Shown piece after piece: positions 5,403-5,433 of a DNA stretch of 5,433 bases. Source of the stretch: Methanobacteriota archaeon (GTDB lineage Archaea > Thermoplasmatota > Thermoplasmata > RBG-16-68-12); contig VBLV01000081.1 in assembly GCA_005879045.1 (NCBI GenBank), positions 1-5,433 of the forward strand, given 5' to 3'. A model generated the notes under the pieces. It was given only the letters and a program-made list of their open reading frames with translations, did no database searches and was not told the DNA's origin. The position numbers and the translations under genes are program-made. The stretch's first letter is position 1. Every line of letters starts with the position of its first letter.

Positions 5403-5433
5403 GACCGATCGGCCGTACGTCACGGAAACAACG

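Noticed and set aside
4737..5423. A 228-codon open frame on the - strand opposite the TMEM175-family gene
   Set aside because: Its product is a charged Glu/Asp/Arg-rich low-complexity translation typical of antisense reading of a GC-rich membrane gene.

Overview
The window looks like a piece of a GC-rich archaeal chromosome. The clearest sign is the first gene, a phosphoglycerate kinase of the archaeal type (close in motif layout to methanogen and Pyrococcus enzymes as I remember them). The promoters agree: each gene start is preceded by an AT-rich TATA-like box in otherwise GC-rich DNA. In four of the five cases the box lies only about 24-32 bp from the start codon, with no Shine-Dalgarno, as expected for leaderless or nearly leaderless archaeal transcripts. 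An uncultured GC-rich euryarchaeal or Thermoplasmatota-type lineage would fit, but the sequence alone does not fix the taxon.

Layout: (1) 36-1283 +, phosphoglycerate kinase, complete. (2) 1339-2694 +, a 12-helix NCS1-family nucleobase/hydroxymethylpyrimidine-type permease, with its own TATA box between two short dyads. (3) 2716-4071 -, a secreted Asp-box (BNR) beta-propeller protein, convergent with the permease across a 21-nt gap and the only gene with a strong Shine-Dalgarno. (4) 4072-4284, a 213-bp gap holding the promoter of gene 3 and some small repeats. (5) 4285-4629 -, a 114-residue protein with a PD-(D/E)XK nuclease-like signature. (6) 4764-5402 +, a six-helix TMEM175/DUF1211-family putative potassium channel, divergent from gene 5 across 134 bp.

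The genes do not form an obvious pathway or operon. Each seems to have its own promoter: central carbon metabolism (PGK), nutrient uptake (permease), an extracytoplasmic propeller protein, a small nuclease-like protein and an ion channel. I see no mobile element, CRISPR array, tRNA or rRNA, and no clear new multi-gene system. The points most worth a second look are regulatory: a TTCGCGAA palindrome placed just upstream of the TATA boxes of both the permease and the propeller gene, the pair of dyads around the permease TATA box, and the repeated TCGTTCG(G)AACCTG element upstream of the propeller gene. Next is the small stand-alone PD-(D/E)XK-like protein.
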